Below are positions 29,833-39,142 of a stretch of 64,000 nucleotides of DNA, one piece after another. The stretch comes from DATDAH01 sp963792205 (lineage in GTDB: Bacteria; Actinomycetota; Acidimicrobiia; Acidimicrobiales; DATDAH01). The notes beneath the pieces were generated by a model. The model saw only the letters and a list, made by a program, of their open reading frames with translations, did no database searches and was not told the DNA's origin. A program made the translations under genes and the position numbers. The stretch spans positions 62,001-126,000 of the forward strand of contig CAWBVI010000004.1 of assembly GCA_963792205.1 (NCBI GenBank), read 5' to 3'. Position 1 is the stretch's first letter. Each line of letters begins with the position of its first letter.

Positions 29833-30444
29833 TCAGCTCCTGGGGGTTCGGGGGGTCAACGGGACGAGGCCAGGCGTCACGAAGCGGTGGACCAGGCGCC
29901 GGGCGGCGTCCAGGTCCCCCACATCGACGTCGGCCGAGGGCGACAGGGTGTGAGAGAGGGCGAGGCGGGCGACGAGCTCGGTGGCCCGGTGGGCGTCCTG
30001 CTCGCAGAGGTAGGGCCGCAGGTGGGCCCCGGCCACCTGCGCGGCCAAGGCGAAGGCGGTGTCCATGCGGTCGAAGGCGAGGTGCGGCAGCACCAGCTCG
30101 GGCTCGTGGCGGAGGAGGGCGTGGAGGGGACGGCTCTCCCGCAGGAATCGGACCGCACCCGCCAGGCCCTCGGCCAGGACGTCGTCGAGGGTGGTGGCGG
30201 CCGCCAGCCGGGGCTCGAGCTCGGCGAAGAAGCGAGCCATCTCCTTGGCGCCGGCGGCGAGGAGCACGTCGGACCGCCCGCCGGGGAACCACCGGTAGAC
30301 GCTCGCCCGGGACACGCCCGCCTCGACGGCGACTTGCTCGACGGTCAGGGCCCGAACACCGTGTTCGGCGATCCACTCGAGGGCGGCATCGGCGACGCGG
30401 TCGGCCCCGGAGGTGGAGCGTTCTGTCGCCGCGATGACCCCCAT
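29833..30444 (-). CDS. TetR family regulator
   Basis: This 203-aa protein has an N-terminal HTH, LTVEQVAVEAGVSRASVYRW, and a variable ligand domain. The ATG at 30444 is preferred; the longer alternative starts inside the presumed operator. It is 5 bp upstream of the di-iron gene, so the two are probably co-transcribed. Its HTH closely resembles that of the next TetR gene (GLSRATLYRWFPGGRE against GVSRASVYRWFPGGRS), which suggests local duplication. Confidence 0.88.
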   Translation of the reverse strand: MGVIAATERSTSGADRVADAALEWIAEHGVRALTVEQVAVEAGVSRASVYRWFPGGRSDVLLAAGAKEMARFFAELEPRLAAATTLDDVLAEGLAGAVRFLRESRPLHALLRHEPELVLPHLAFDRMDTAFALAAQVAGAHLRPYLCEQDAHRATELVARLALSHTLSPSADVDVGDLDAARRLVHRFVTPGLVPLTPRTPRS

Positions 30445-30449
30445 CACCT

Positions 30450-30493
30450 TGAGACAGTACGCCTCGTTTTGTCTCAGGTGAAGGGGTTCACCT
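30450..30493. promoter_or_regulatory. Two inverted repeats upstream of the TetR gene
   Basis: TGAGACA (30450-30456) pairs with TGTCTCA (30470-30476), and AGGTGAA (30476-30482) pairs with TTCACCT (30487-30493). They lie between the two TetR genes, immediately before the first TetR start, where an autoregulatory operator is expected. Confidence 0.5.
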
Positions 30494-30504
30494 TGTGACA
30501 CCCG

Positions 30505-31059
30505 TCACGCCAGGATTCCGCCGAGGAGCCAGCGGTCGACCAGGTCGTGGACCTGGTCGGGGTCGCCGAGGTCCCAGCCCCCTTCGTCGACGATGAGGCT
30601 GGCGATGAGCCGGGCCAGGTGGTCGGCGGCCTCGGCGGGGGTCACGCCCTCGACCAGGTCCTCCTGGGCGAGCAGGGGTTCCAGGTAGCCGCTGACCACG
30701 CCGACCACGATCGGGCCGACGGTGGCGAGGCGGGCCAGGAGCTCCCCCTCGTCGCTGGCGATGGCGCGCTGGAACGCCTTGTGCGCCCGCAGCGCCTGGT
30801 GGGCGAAGCGCAGGCCGCGCTCGACCCGGGTGCGGAAGTCGGGCGCGTCCTCGACGGCCTCGGCCAGCCGGATGAAGAAGCGACCGACCTCCCAGTTCAC
30901 CGTCTCGGCCACCAGCTGCTCACGGCCGCCCGGGAACCACCGGTAGAGGGTGGCCCGGGACAGCCCCGCCTCGCGGGCGACGTCCTCGACGGTGAAGCCC
31001 TTCATCCCGCCCCGGGAGACGCAGGCCAGGGTCGCCTCGAAGGCCTGGTCGCGGCTCAC
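30505..31059 (-). CDS. TetR family regulator
   Basis: This 184-aa TetR protein has the HTH FTVEDVAREAGLSRATLYRW followed by FPGGREQLV. Its GTG start overlaps the SURF1 stop (GTGA), so it is read from the SURF1 transcript. It is a paralogue of the neighbouring regulator at 29833. The effector is unknown. Confidence 0.87.
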   Translation of the reverse strand: MSRDQAFEATLACVSRGGMKGFTVEDVAREAGLSRATLYRWFPGGREQLVAETVNWEVGRFFIRLAEAVEDAPDFRTRVERGLRFAHQALRAHKAFQRAIASDEGELLARLATVGPIVVGVVSGYLEPLLAQEDLVEGVTPAEAADHLARLIASLIVDEGGWDLGDPDQVHDLVDRWLLGGILA

Positions 31060-31818
31060 TCCGGCACCGGCTCGGGTGCGCCGTGGTGGGCCCGACGGCG
31101 CAGGATCAGCGGGTAGCCGATGAGGGCGATGGCGGCGAAGGTGAACCACTGGAACGCGTAGCCGAGGTGCGGGCCCTCGCTGAGCTCGGGCGGCGGGATG
31201 GGCGTCGGCGGCTCCGTCCTGCGGCGGGTCCTGGGACTCGAGCTGGAGCCACACCGGGTAGAGGTCGCCGTCGACCTGCTCCTGGTACCGGTCGAGGTCG
31301 ACCCGCGAGAGGGTGTCGAGCACCTCACCGCTGGGGTCGGTCGGGCCGAAGCTGCCGCGGCTCTGCGAGGTCTCGACCAGGCCCTCGACCTCGACGGGCC
31401 CGTCGGGCGGGGCCGACGCCGGGTCCAGGGCCTGGTCGGCCGTGACCGGGACCCAGCCCCGGTTCACCACCAGGACCGAGCCGTCATCGAGCTCGAGCGG
31501 GGTGAGCACCCACGAGCCCGGGGCCCCGTCGAAGGTGCGGTTGCGGACCAGGACCTGGGCGGCCACGTCGTACGTGCCTTCCGCCGTCGCCGGCCGGAAG
31601 CGCACGTCGTCGCCGACGCTCGTGGGGTCGTCGACGGCCACGATCTCGTCGATCGGGGCGACCGGCTGCTCCTGGCGCTCGGTCACCAGGGCGTTGCGGT
31701 CCTTCTTCTGCTGCAGCCGGTCGAGCTGCCAGAACCCCGCGCCGATCATGGCGATCACGAGGACCAGCACGAAGACGTGCGACAGGACCCACTTCGGCTC
31801 CCGGGCGAACGCATACAC
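31056..31818 (-). CDS. SURF1 family protein (frame broken)
   Basis: SURF1 proteins assist cytochrome c oxidase assembly, probably in haem a handling. The sequence has the expected two membrane helices, one N-terminal (WVLSHVFVLVLVIAMIGAGF) and one C-terminal (WFTFAAIALIGYPLI). The motifs FWQLDRLQQKK, VLVVNRGWVP and GPHLGYAFQWF fit the family. One extra base near 31217 separates the two parts; corrected length is 253 aa. The GTG at 31818 is the only start close to the first helix. Confidence 0.86.
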
Positions 31819-31860
31819 CGGCCCGAGGCTAGGACCGTCCCGGTTGTAGGTTGCAGGGAC

Positions 31861-32830
31861 GTGGAGCTGACCGGGACGGTCGTTGACCGCGCCCGCGGGT
31901 TGAGCGCGAGGACACTCGGGGCCCTCGCCGTCGGCGGCGTCGTGGTCGCCTTCTCGCTCAGCTCCACCCTCGTGAAGCGGGCCGAGTCCCCGGGCATCCT
32001 CCTGGCGTTCTGGCGCATGGTGACGGTCTCGATCGCGTGGAACGTCTACCTGCGCTTCACGGGACGCCGGGTGACGATGGCGGACGTGCGCCAAGCGTTC
32101 GTGCCGGGCGTGTTCTTCGGGCTCAACCTCGCGCTGTTCTTCCTGGGTGCGACCCACAACAGCGTCGCCAACGCGGCCTTGCTCGGTTCCCTCGCGCCGT
32201 TTCTCGATCGTGCCGATCGGGGCGTGGCTGTTCGCCGAACGCCTCCATCCCTGGGCGCTGGTGTTCGCACTGCTCGGGTTCGGCGGCGTCGTGATCGTCC
32301 TCTTCAGCCCGCCGCCCAACGGAGACGCCTCGCTGAGGGGCAACGTCTTCGGCTTCATCGCCATGCTGCTGTGGACGGGCTACGTGGTGTCGACGCGGCA
32401 CTTCCGCCGGGACATGGACGTGCCCACCTTCATGGCCACGATCTGCCCGATCGCCGCGGTGGCCGTCCTGCCGCTGGCGATCGCCGACGGGGACGTGTTC
32501 GGCCTCAGCGGTCGAGGGTGGACGTACATGCTGATCCTCTCGTTCCTGACCGGGGTCGCCGCGCACGGTCTCAACGTGTACGCGCAGAAGACGATCCCCA
32601 TCGGCACCATCGGCATCGCCCAGGTCGCCCAGCCCGCGCTCGCGGTCCTGTGGTCCTTCCTCCTCCTGGGCGAGGTGCTCCTCGGCGCACAGGTGGTCGG
32701 CATCGCCATCGTCATCTGCGGGTTGCTCGCCTTCCTGCTCTTGAACGAGCGCGAGGAACGGCGGCGGTTGGCGTTCGAGCGGGTCGAAGCAGCCGACGAG
32801 CTCGAGGCGCCAGTGCTCGGCCCCACCTGA
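31861..32830 (+). CDS. EamA/DMT family transporter (frame broken)
   Basis: About 322 aa with ten predicted helices in two EamA repeats (LGALAVGGVVVAFSLSSTLV, FGLNLALFFLGATHNSVAN; then FGFIAMLLWTGYVVSTRHF, AQVAQPALAVLWSFLLLGE). These drug/metabolite exporters move small molecules; the substrate is not evident. One extra base near 32199 shifts the frame after LLGSLAPF. The GTG start is 42 bp from the divergent SURF1 start. Confidence 0.82.
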
Positions 32831-32841
32831 TCGCGCCCGGG

Positions 32842-35800
32842 TCAGGCGAGCTGCCGCACCGAGCGGGCGTCCGCCCGGTCGAGCTCGGTGATGAAGTGCG
32901 ATGCCGCCTCCATGCGCCGATCCGCCGCCCGGCTGAGGTCTCGGGCGGAGGCGGCATCACCGTCCCGCGCCGCGAGGTGGGCCAGGGCGTCGAGCGCGAA
33001 GACCTCCACCGGCGCATCGTCCCGGCGGCGGGCCTCGTCGAGGATGGCCGTCAGGCGTTCGTCCGCACCGGCGACACCGAGGCCGGCGTCCATCGCGGCC
33101 AGCAGGCACTCCCCCAGCGCCGCCTGCTCGCCCCCGCCGTTGGCGCGGTGCCACGCGGTCGTCGCCTCGAGCGCCGCCCTCGCCTCGTCGTCCCGTCCGA
33201 GCGCCCGCAGGACCCGTCCCAGGTGGATGCGGACGAGCGCCGCCAAGCGCACATCACCGGTGGCCTCCGCCTTGTCGACGGCCAGCGCCAACGTGGCCGC
33301 CCCACCCTCGTAGTCACCCGCCTGGCACTGGGCTCGACCGAGGCTGGAGGCCTGGTAGGCCTCGGTCTGCCGGAAACCGAGCCGCCGTGAGGTCTCGGCC
33401 GCTCGACCCAGGTGGAGGACGGCATCGTCGAACCGGTGCTGGAGCCGGGCCAGCTCACCGAGCACGGCCTCGCGGCGGACGTGCAACCACGGGTCGTCGA
33501 CGACTCCCAACCAGTGTTCGACCTGGTCGCGGGCGACGAGGCTGCGCTCCTCGTCACCGGCAGAGATCGCCGCTCGGGCGGCGAACAGCGCGTTCGCGGC
33601 CTGATCCCACGGCCGGTCCAACTCGTCGTACAGCGCCCGGCTGCGATCGGTCAGCTCGAGGGCCCGTCCCCATTCGCCGTCGTGGGAGAGGACGTAGGCG
33701 AGGTAGTAGGCGGCCCGGGCCTGGAGCTCGACGTCGTGGACCGAATCGGCCAGGTCGGTGGCGGCGGCGATGTGGTCGCGGGCGAGCTCGAGCTGAGCGG
33801 TCGAGGCCTCGACCCATGCCGCGAGCAGCAACGCGCTCGCCCGGTCGCGAGGCGGGGCCGAGTCGCCGGCCGCCTCGAGCGCGACCAGCGCCCGTTGGGC
33901 GGCGCGGCTGTCGCCGAGGACGATCCACGCCCAGCCGAAGCCGTTGACCAGGTCGAGGGCGAGGCGGGGCTCGTGGCCGGCGCACCAGGCCAATGCCGCG
34001 TCGATGTTGGCCCGCTCGCTCCGGGCGAAGGCGAGATGGTCCGCCTGCCGGCTGCTCCGCACCCCCTCGGTGCTCGACGAGGCGACACCGGCGAACCACG
34101 CTGCGTGGGCGGCGCGGGCACGATCGGCGAGCCCGGCCTCGGTCATCGCCTCGAGGGCGAAGGCCCGGATGCTGTCGAGCAGGCGGTAGCGGTCGGGCGG
34201 GGATCCCTCGTCGTCGACGATCACGAGCGAGCGGCTGGCCAGGCGACCGACGACGTCGATCGCCGCCGCCGACGGGACCTCGAGCGCATCGAGCACGGCC
34301 TCGACCGCGGGCAGCGGTGCGCCACCCGCGAAGGTGGCGAGCGCCCAGAGCCCGCGCTGGTCGTCGGGGAACAGGAGCTCGTAGCTCCAGCGAATCGTCG
34401 CCTTGAGCGCCCGGCGCCGTTCCGCCCGGCGGCTGGTGGGGTCGCTCAGGACGTCGAACCGATCGTCCAGGCGGCGGATGATCTCCTCGATCGACAGGGT
34501 CTTGGTCCGGGCCGCGGCGAGCTCGATCGCCAGCGGCAGGCCGTCGAGTGACCGGCACAGGTCGCTCACCGCTTCGTCCCCCGGTTCGATCGACCGGCTC
34601 CGGCGCTGCGCCATGGCGCGACGGCTGAACAGCTCGACGGCGTCGCTGAGCCCGAGAGGTTCGAGGTCGACGACCACCTCGCCGGGGATCTCCAGCGGGA
34701 GCTGGCTGGTGCAAAGCACGCGGAGCTCGGGCGCGGCGTCCAGGAGCCGGACCACGAGGGTCGCGGCGGTGTCGATGACGTGCTCGCAGTTGTCGAGGAT
34801 CACGAGACCGCGAGCGCCCTTCAGCCGCTCGAAGAGCGCGGCCTCGCCCGGGACCCCGACCGCGGCGACGAGCGTGTCGACGACGTCGTCAGGGGAGACC
34901 GCCGTCTCGAGCCGGGCCAGCCAGACCGGGCCAGCAGCCGCAGCCAACTGCCGGCCGACGGCGATCGCCACCGCGGTCTTCCCGACGCCGCCCGGGCCGA
35001 CCACCTCGACGAGCCGATGCTGGCTGAGCAGGTCCGCCAGCTCCGCGGTCTTCGCGTCGCGGCCGACGAGATCGGCGACCATCGAGGGCAGGTTCCCCGT
35101 GGGCGACGGCCCGGCGGATGAGCGCTCGGACGAGGCGGCGGCGAGCGATGCGTCCTGCGCGAGGACCAGCTGCTCGAGGCCCTGCAGCTCCGGACCCGGC
35201 TCGAGGCCGAGCTCCTCGACCAGCTGGGTCCGCACCCGCTGAAAGCTCGCCAAGGCGTCGGCCTGGCGTCCGGCTCGGTACTGCGCCGTGATGAGCAGGG
35301 CCCACAGCCCCTCGCGGAAGGGATCACGGCGCACTGCGGCCTCGAGCTCACCGATCAGGTCACCGGCGTCGCCCACGTGCAGCCGGGCCGCGAACTGCGT
35401 CTCGACGAGGGTCACCCGGGCCTCTTCGAGCCGGGCCCGGTGCGGATCGATCCACGGGCCGTCCCCCGCCCCGGGCAGCACCTCTCCCTGGTAGGAGGCC
35501 AGGGCCGACGCGCTCAGATCGGCCGCGGCCCGGTGATCGCCTTCGTCGAGCAGGCGCGTCGCGTCAGCGGCGAGGTCCAGGACGGCCAGCGCGTCGACCG
35601 ACGACGGCTCGACGTCGAGCCGATACCCACCCGTCCCGCTCACGATCACCGAGGGCTCCCCGAGGGCCCGGCGCAGCCTGGCGACCTTGGACTGCAGGGT
35701 GTTCCGGCTCGTGGTGACCGAATCGACCCAGAGGTCCTCGACGAGCCGGTCGGTGCGCACCAACACCCCGGCCTCGAGCGCGAGGCGTACCAGCAGCTCC

Positions 35801-35880
35801 GACGACTTGCCGCCGGGGACGGCCACGTGCCGGCCGTCGCGCTGGACCTCGATCGGCCCGAGGACCGAGATGAGGATCAC
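32842..35880 (-). CDS. SARP/AfsR-type transcriptional regulator with NB-ARC-like ATPase
   Basis: The 1012-aa product has an OmpR-like winged helix (residues 1-95; ISVLGPIEVQRDGRHVAVPG), a BTAD domain (~100-245; GEVLPGAGDGPWIDPHRARL, ELGLEPGPELQGLE), a P-loop STAND ATPase (GPGGVGKTAVAIAVG near 295, LVILDNCEHV, GLPLAIELAAARTK) and C-terminal TPR-like repeats to 1000. This is the AfsR/SARP architecture, ATP-gated activators often of secondary metabolism. No biosynthetic cluster adjoins; the neighbouring membrane/MMPL pair is the nearest candidate target. Confidence 0.9.
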   Translation of the reverse strand: MILISVLGPIEVQRDGRHVAVPGGKSSELLVRLALEAGVLVRTDRLVEDLWVDSVTTSRNTLQSKVARLRRALGEPSVIVSGTGGYRLDVEPSSVDALAVLDLAADATRLLDEGDHRAAADLSASALASYQGEVLPGAGDGPWIDPHRARLEEARVTLVETQFAARLHVGDAGDLIGELEAAVRRDPFREGLWALLITAQYRAGRQADALASFQRVRTQLVEELGLEPGPELQGLEQLVLAQDASLAAASSERSSAGPSPTGNLPSMVADLVGRDAKTAELADLLSQHRLVEVVGPGGVGKTAVAIAVGRQLAAAAGPVWLARLETAVSPDDVVDTLVAAVGVPGEAALFERLKGARGLVILDNCEHVIDTAATLVVRLLDAAPELRVLCTSQLPLEIPGEVVVDLEPLGLSDAVELFSRRAMAQRRSRSIEPGDEAVSDLCRSLDGLPLAIELAAARTKTLSIEEIIRRLDDRFDVLSDPTSRRAERRRALKATIRWSYELLFPDDQRGLWALATFAGGAPLPAVEAVLDALEVPSAAAIDVVGRLASRSLVIVDDEGSPPDRYRLLDSIRAFALEAMTEAGLADRARAAHAAWFAGVASSSTEGVRSSRQADHLAFARSERANIDAALAWCAGHEPRLALDLVNGFGWAWIVLGDSRAAQRALVALEAAGDSAPPRDRASALLLAAWVEASTAQLELARDHIAAATDLADSVHDVELQARAAYYLAYVLSHDGEWGRALELTDRSRALYDELDRPWDQAANALFAARAAISAGDEERSLVARDQVEHWLGVVDDPWLHVRREAVLGELARLQHRFDDAVLHLGRAAETSRRLGFRQTEAYQASSLGRAQCQAGDYEGGAATLALAVDKAEATGDVRLAALVRIHLGRVLRALGRDDEARAALEATTAWHRANGGGEQAALGECLLAAMDAGLGVAGADERLTAILDEARRRDDAPVEVFALDALAHLAARDGDAASARDLSRAADRRMEAASHFITELDRADARSVRQLA

Positions 35881-35902
35881 GACCGAAGCGTAGGACCCGG
35901 CG

Positions 35903-36244
35903 TCAGCGGAGCTCCGTGGTCGGCTCCCAAGTGGCCGCGGAGGCGATCCAGGCGACGATCAGGCTGTCCGGAAAGTCCGCGAGGTGATCGCGGGCCAACG
36001 CGTCGACCAGCTCGGCCTCGTCGCGGAGGTGGGACCGGGCGATGGCGATCATCTGACGGTCGCGGCTCGTGGCCGCGAGCGCGACGGCACGATCGAGGCG
36101 ATCCGGCTGACGCTCGAGCAACGCGGCCATGGCGATCACGATCGGATCCTCGACGGTGTCGCCGCGGGCCACCAACCAGTCGATCGCGTCGGCGTCGCCG
36201 CCGATCGCGCCTCGGACCATGGCCTCAACCTCGTCGTCGCTCAT
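35903..36244 (-). CDS. Small helical protein of unknown function
   Basis: The 113-aa acidic protein (MSDDEVEAMVRGAIGGDADA) looks all-helical and repeat-like, similar to short TPR/HEAT arrays, with no catalytic motif. It lies 22 bp upstream of the SARP gene on the same strand and could be co-transcribed. A long inverted repeat lies just upstream of its ATG. Confidence 0.65.
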   Translation of the reverse strand: MSDDEVEAMVRGAIGGDADAIDWLVARGDTVEDPIVIAMAALLERQPDRLDRAVALAATSRDRQMIAIARSHLRDEAELVDALARDHLADFPDSLIVAWIASAATWEPTTELR

Positions 36245-36267
36245 GACCCCAACGTGCGGGGCGGGCC

Positions 36268-36324
36268 TGACACTTCGCTGACGGTGCCCCGTCGACGGGT
36301 CGGACCGCTGTCAGCGAAGTGTCA
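36268..36324. promoter_or_regulatory. 15-bp perfect inverted repeat in a divergent promoter region
   Basis: TGACACTTCGCTGAC (36268-36282) and GTCAGCGAAGTGTCA (36310-36324) are exact reverse complements with 27 bp between. Repeat starts are 42 bp apart, about four helical turns. The pair lies in the 147-bp gap between the divergent 113-aa gene and the membrane/MMPL operon. The spacing suits a two-site operator better than a terminator. Confidence 0.6.
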
Positions 36325-36391
36325 TCGCCGGCTCGCACGATCGGTCCCGGTGAGCAACCTCACCACCCGCAACCGCTGAGGGGCAGGAGAG

Positions 36392-36970
36392 ATGACCAAG
36401 GACAGAACCAGGATCACCCGCTGGGCACGTTGGCTGGGAACCTTCATCGGGTTCCCGCTGGCCGGCGTCACCGCCCGACTCGTTGCCGGGGATGTCGACA
36501 CCGTCGGGGCCGCAGCCCTGGGCGGCCTCGCCGGAGGTGCCGTCCTCGGCGCCGTCCAAGCCGGCATCGGCGGCATCGACGCCGCCGATCGGGTCCGCTG
36601 GATCGGAGCCACCGCCGTCGGTCTCGCCGTCGGTCTGACCGTCGGCGCCAACGCCGTCGGCTACGAGACCGACGCCACCAGCCTCGTGGTCATGGGCGCC
36701 GCTAGTGGTGCCGGGGTCGGTCTGGCCCAGGCCCTCTCGGTGCCGCTGACCCGGGCCGATCGGGTTCTCTGGGCCCTCGCCACGCCGGTGCTCTGGGCCG
36801 GTGGCTGGCTGATCACCTCCCAGGTGATCGTCGACGCCGACCGCCACCACGCCATGTTCGGCTCGAGTGGGGCGCTGCTCGTCAGCGCCGTTGCGGGTGG
36901 CCTCTACGCCACCTGGGCGCCGTCCTCCCGGTCCACAGTGGCCACGACGGGCGCGGCGGTGGCGTCATGA
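36392..36970 (+). CDS. Polytopic membrane protein of unknown function
   Basis: This 192-aa protein has five or six hydrophobic segments (WLGTFIGFPLAGVTARL, LGGLAGGAVLGAVQAGIGGI, WIGATAVGLAVGLTVG, VLWALATPVLWAGGWLI, LLVSAVAGGLYATW) and no known domain. A GGCAGGAGAG site precedes the ATG. Its stop overlaps the MMPL start (ATGA), so it is probably an accessory subunit or co-expressed partner of that transporter. Confidence 0.75.
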   Translation: MTKDRTRITRWARWLGTFIGFPLAGVTARLVAGDVDTVGAAALGGLAGGAVLGAVQAGIGGIDAADRVRWIGATAVGLAVGLTVGANAVGYETDATSLVVMGAASGAGVGLAQALSVPLTRADRVLWALATPVLWAGGWLITSQVIVDADRHHAMFGSSGALLVSAVAGGLYATWAPSSRSTVATTGAAVAS

Positions 36971-39106
36971 ACCGGCTGGCCCGCTTCGTGGTGCGCCGTC
37001 GGCGCGCCGTCATCCTCACCTGGGTCCTGGTCCTGGTCGTCACCGCGACGATCGGCAGCTCGGCCTTCTCGGTCCTCTCGACCGACTTCGGCGCTGGGAC
37101 CACCACCGAGTCCGGCCGGGTCGCCCAGCAGCTCGACGACCTGGATGCCACGGGCGGTCAGCTCGCGGTCGTGGCCGACGGCATCGACCTCGACGACCCC
37201 GCGGTCGAGCAAGCCATCTCGGCCGACGTGGACGCGATCGCCGGGGTGGAAGGCGTACTCGACGTCGCCGATCCCTGGTCGACGGGGGTCGATGCGCTCC
37301 GCGCCACGGACGGCCGAGCCGCCCTCATCGTCGTCACCCTGGCCGGCGATCTCGACGAGGAAGCGGAGCTGGCCGTCGCCAACGAGGTCGAGGATCTCGC
37401 TCACCAGCTCGACGCTCCCGAGGTCCAGGTCGGAGGCAACATCCTCGTGGGCGAGACCTTCGCCACGGCTTCTGAGTCCGACCTCCTGCGAGGCGAAGCG
37501 ATCGCGCTGCCGATCGCCATCGCCGTCATGGTCGTGTTGCTCGGAGGGCTCGTGGCCGCGGGGATGCCGCTGCTCGTCGCCCTGGGCGGCGTGATCACCA
37601 CGCTCGCCGTGCTGGTCGGCGCGACCCTGGTCGGGGACGTCTCGATCTTCTCGATCAACGTCGTCAACATGCTCGGGCATCGGCCTGGGCATCGACTACG
37701 GGCTGCTGATGGTCAACCGGTTCCGGGAGGAGCGGGGTCACGGCCTCGACGTGGAGGATGCCGTCGTCGCGACGGTGTCGTCCGCGGGGACCACGGTGGT
37801 CTTCTCCGCCCTCACCGTCGCCGTCGCCATGTCCGGGCTCTTCGTCTTCGGCGTGCCGCTCCTGAGCTCGTTCGGCATCGCCGGCCTCGCCGTCGTGCTG
37901 TTGTCGATGGCCGCCGCGGTCACCCTGCTGCCGGCGACGCTGGCGGCCACCGGGCGACGCATCTCGGCGACGGTCCCGACGCCCGACGTCGAAGGCCGGT
38001 TCTTCCGCCTCGCCCGCTGGGTGCAGCGACGACCGGTCGTCGTCGCCGCCGCGACCTCGGCCGTGCTCCTCCTGCTCGGCATCCCGTTCCTCAGCGCCCG
38101 CTTCGAGAACGGTGACGCCCGCACGCTCCCCCGCTCGTCAGAGGTCCGGGCGACGGCGCTGACCCTGGCCGAGCGCTTCCCGGCCCGAGGCACCGACCCG
38201 GTGACCGTCATCGCCGGCATCGACGCCACCGACCCCGTGTTCGTCGACTGGCTGGACGAGGTCTCGTCCTCGAGCGGCGTCGAGGGTTCGTCCAACCGAC
38301 CGGGCACGCCGCCCGGGATGACCGTCGTGGACATCGTTCCCCACGGCACCTCCCAGGGCGCCGAAGCGACCGCCCTCGTCGAGGAGATCCGCGGCGACCC
38401 GCCCGGCTTCGCCATCGAGGTGGGCGGGCCGGCCGCCGAGCTGGCCGACGTCAAAGCCAAGCTGAGCGCTCGTCTCCCGATCGCCGCCCTGATGGTCGGC
38501 CTGGCCACCCTCGTGCTGCTGTTCCTGATGACGGGCTCGGTCATCGTCCCGATCAAGGCCGTGGTGATGAACATCCTGAGCCTCGGGGCCAGCTTCGGAG
38601 CGATGGTGTGGATCTTCCAGGAGGGCCACCTGTCCGGCCTCCTCGGCTTCGACTCGGTCGGCGCCCTCGACCTCTGGATGCCGGTGCTGATCCTGATCTT
38701 CGCCTTCGGGCTCTCGATGGACTACGAGGTGTTCCTCCTGTCCCGCATCAAGGAGGTGCACGACGAGACCGGCGACAACGACCTCGCCGTGGCCGTCGGG
38801 CTCCAGCGGTCCGGCCGGATCATCACCTCGGCCGCGGCGCTCATCGTCGTGGTGTTCGCCGGGTTCGCCGCCGGCGAGGTCCTGGCCATCAAGCAGCTCG
38901 GGGTGGGACTGGCGATCGCGGTGATCGTCGACGCCACGCTGGTGCGCACCCTGCTCGTCCCGGCGACGATGAAGTTGCTGGGTGAGCGCAACTGGTGGGC
39001 CCCGGCGCCGCTGCGCCGCTTCCACGACCGCTACGGCCTCCACGAGGCCCCGTCGGCCCCCGCGCCGGCCGAGGAGCCCAAGGTCCTCGTCGGCGCCGGC
39101 CGCTAG
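36967..39106 (+). CDS. MMPL/RND family transporter (frame broken)
   Basis: About 712 aa in the MMPL pattern: N-terminal helix, a periplasmic domain, five helices, then a second periplasmic domain and five helices. Key TM4 sequence GIGLGIDYGLLMVNRFREE and TM10 GLSMDYEVFLLSRIKEVHD carry the aspartate/tyrosine proton-relay motifs. Such pumps export lipids, drugs or metabolites in actinobacteria. One extra G near 37676 breaks the frame exactly at the TM4 motif (NMLG|HRPG should read NMLGIGLG). The SARP regulator is nearby. Confidence 0.9.
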
Positions 39107-39116
39107 TCGGCCACCC

Positions 39117-39142
39117 CGCCCCCTAGGTCCACCTAGGGGGCG
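39117..39142. terminator. Bidirectional hairpin between convergent genes
   Basis: CGCCCCCTAGGT (39117-39128) and ACCTAGGGGGCG (39131-39142) form a perfect 12-bp stem with a 2-nt spacer between the MMPL stop and the next minus-strand gene. The right arm contains that gene's TAG stop at 39133-39135. Confidence 0.7.

Noticed and set aside
32842..39106. Secondary-metabolite gene cluster around the SARP regulator
   Set aside because: No polyketide, peptide, terpene or other biosynthetic enzyme is nearby; only a transporter pair and small proteins.
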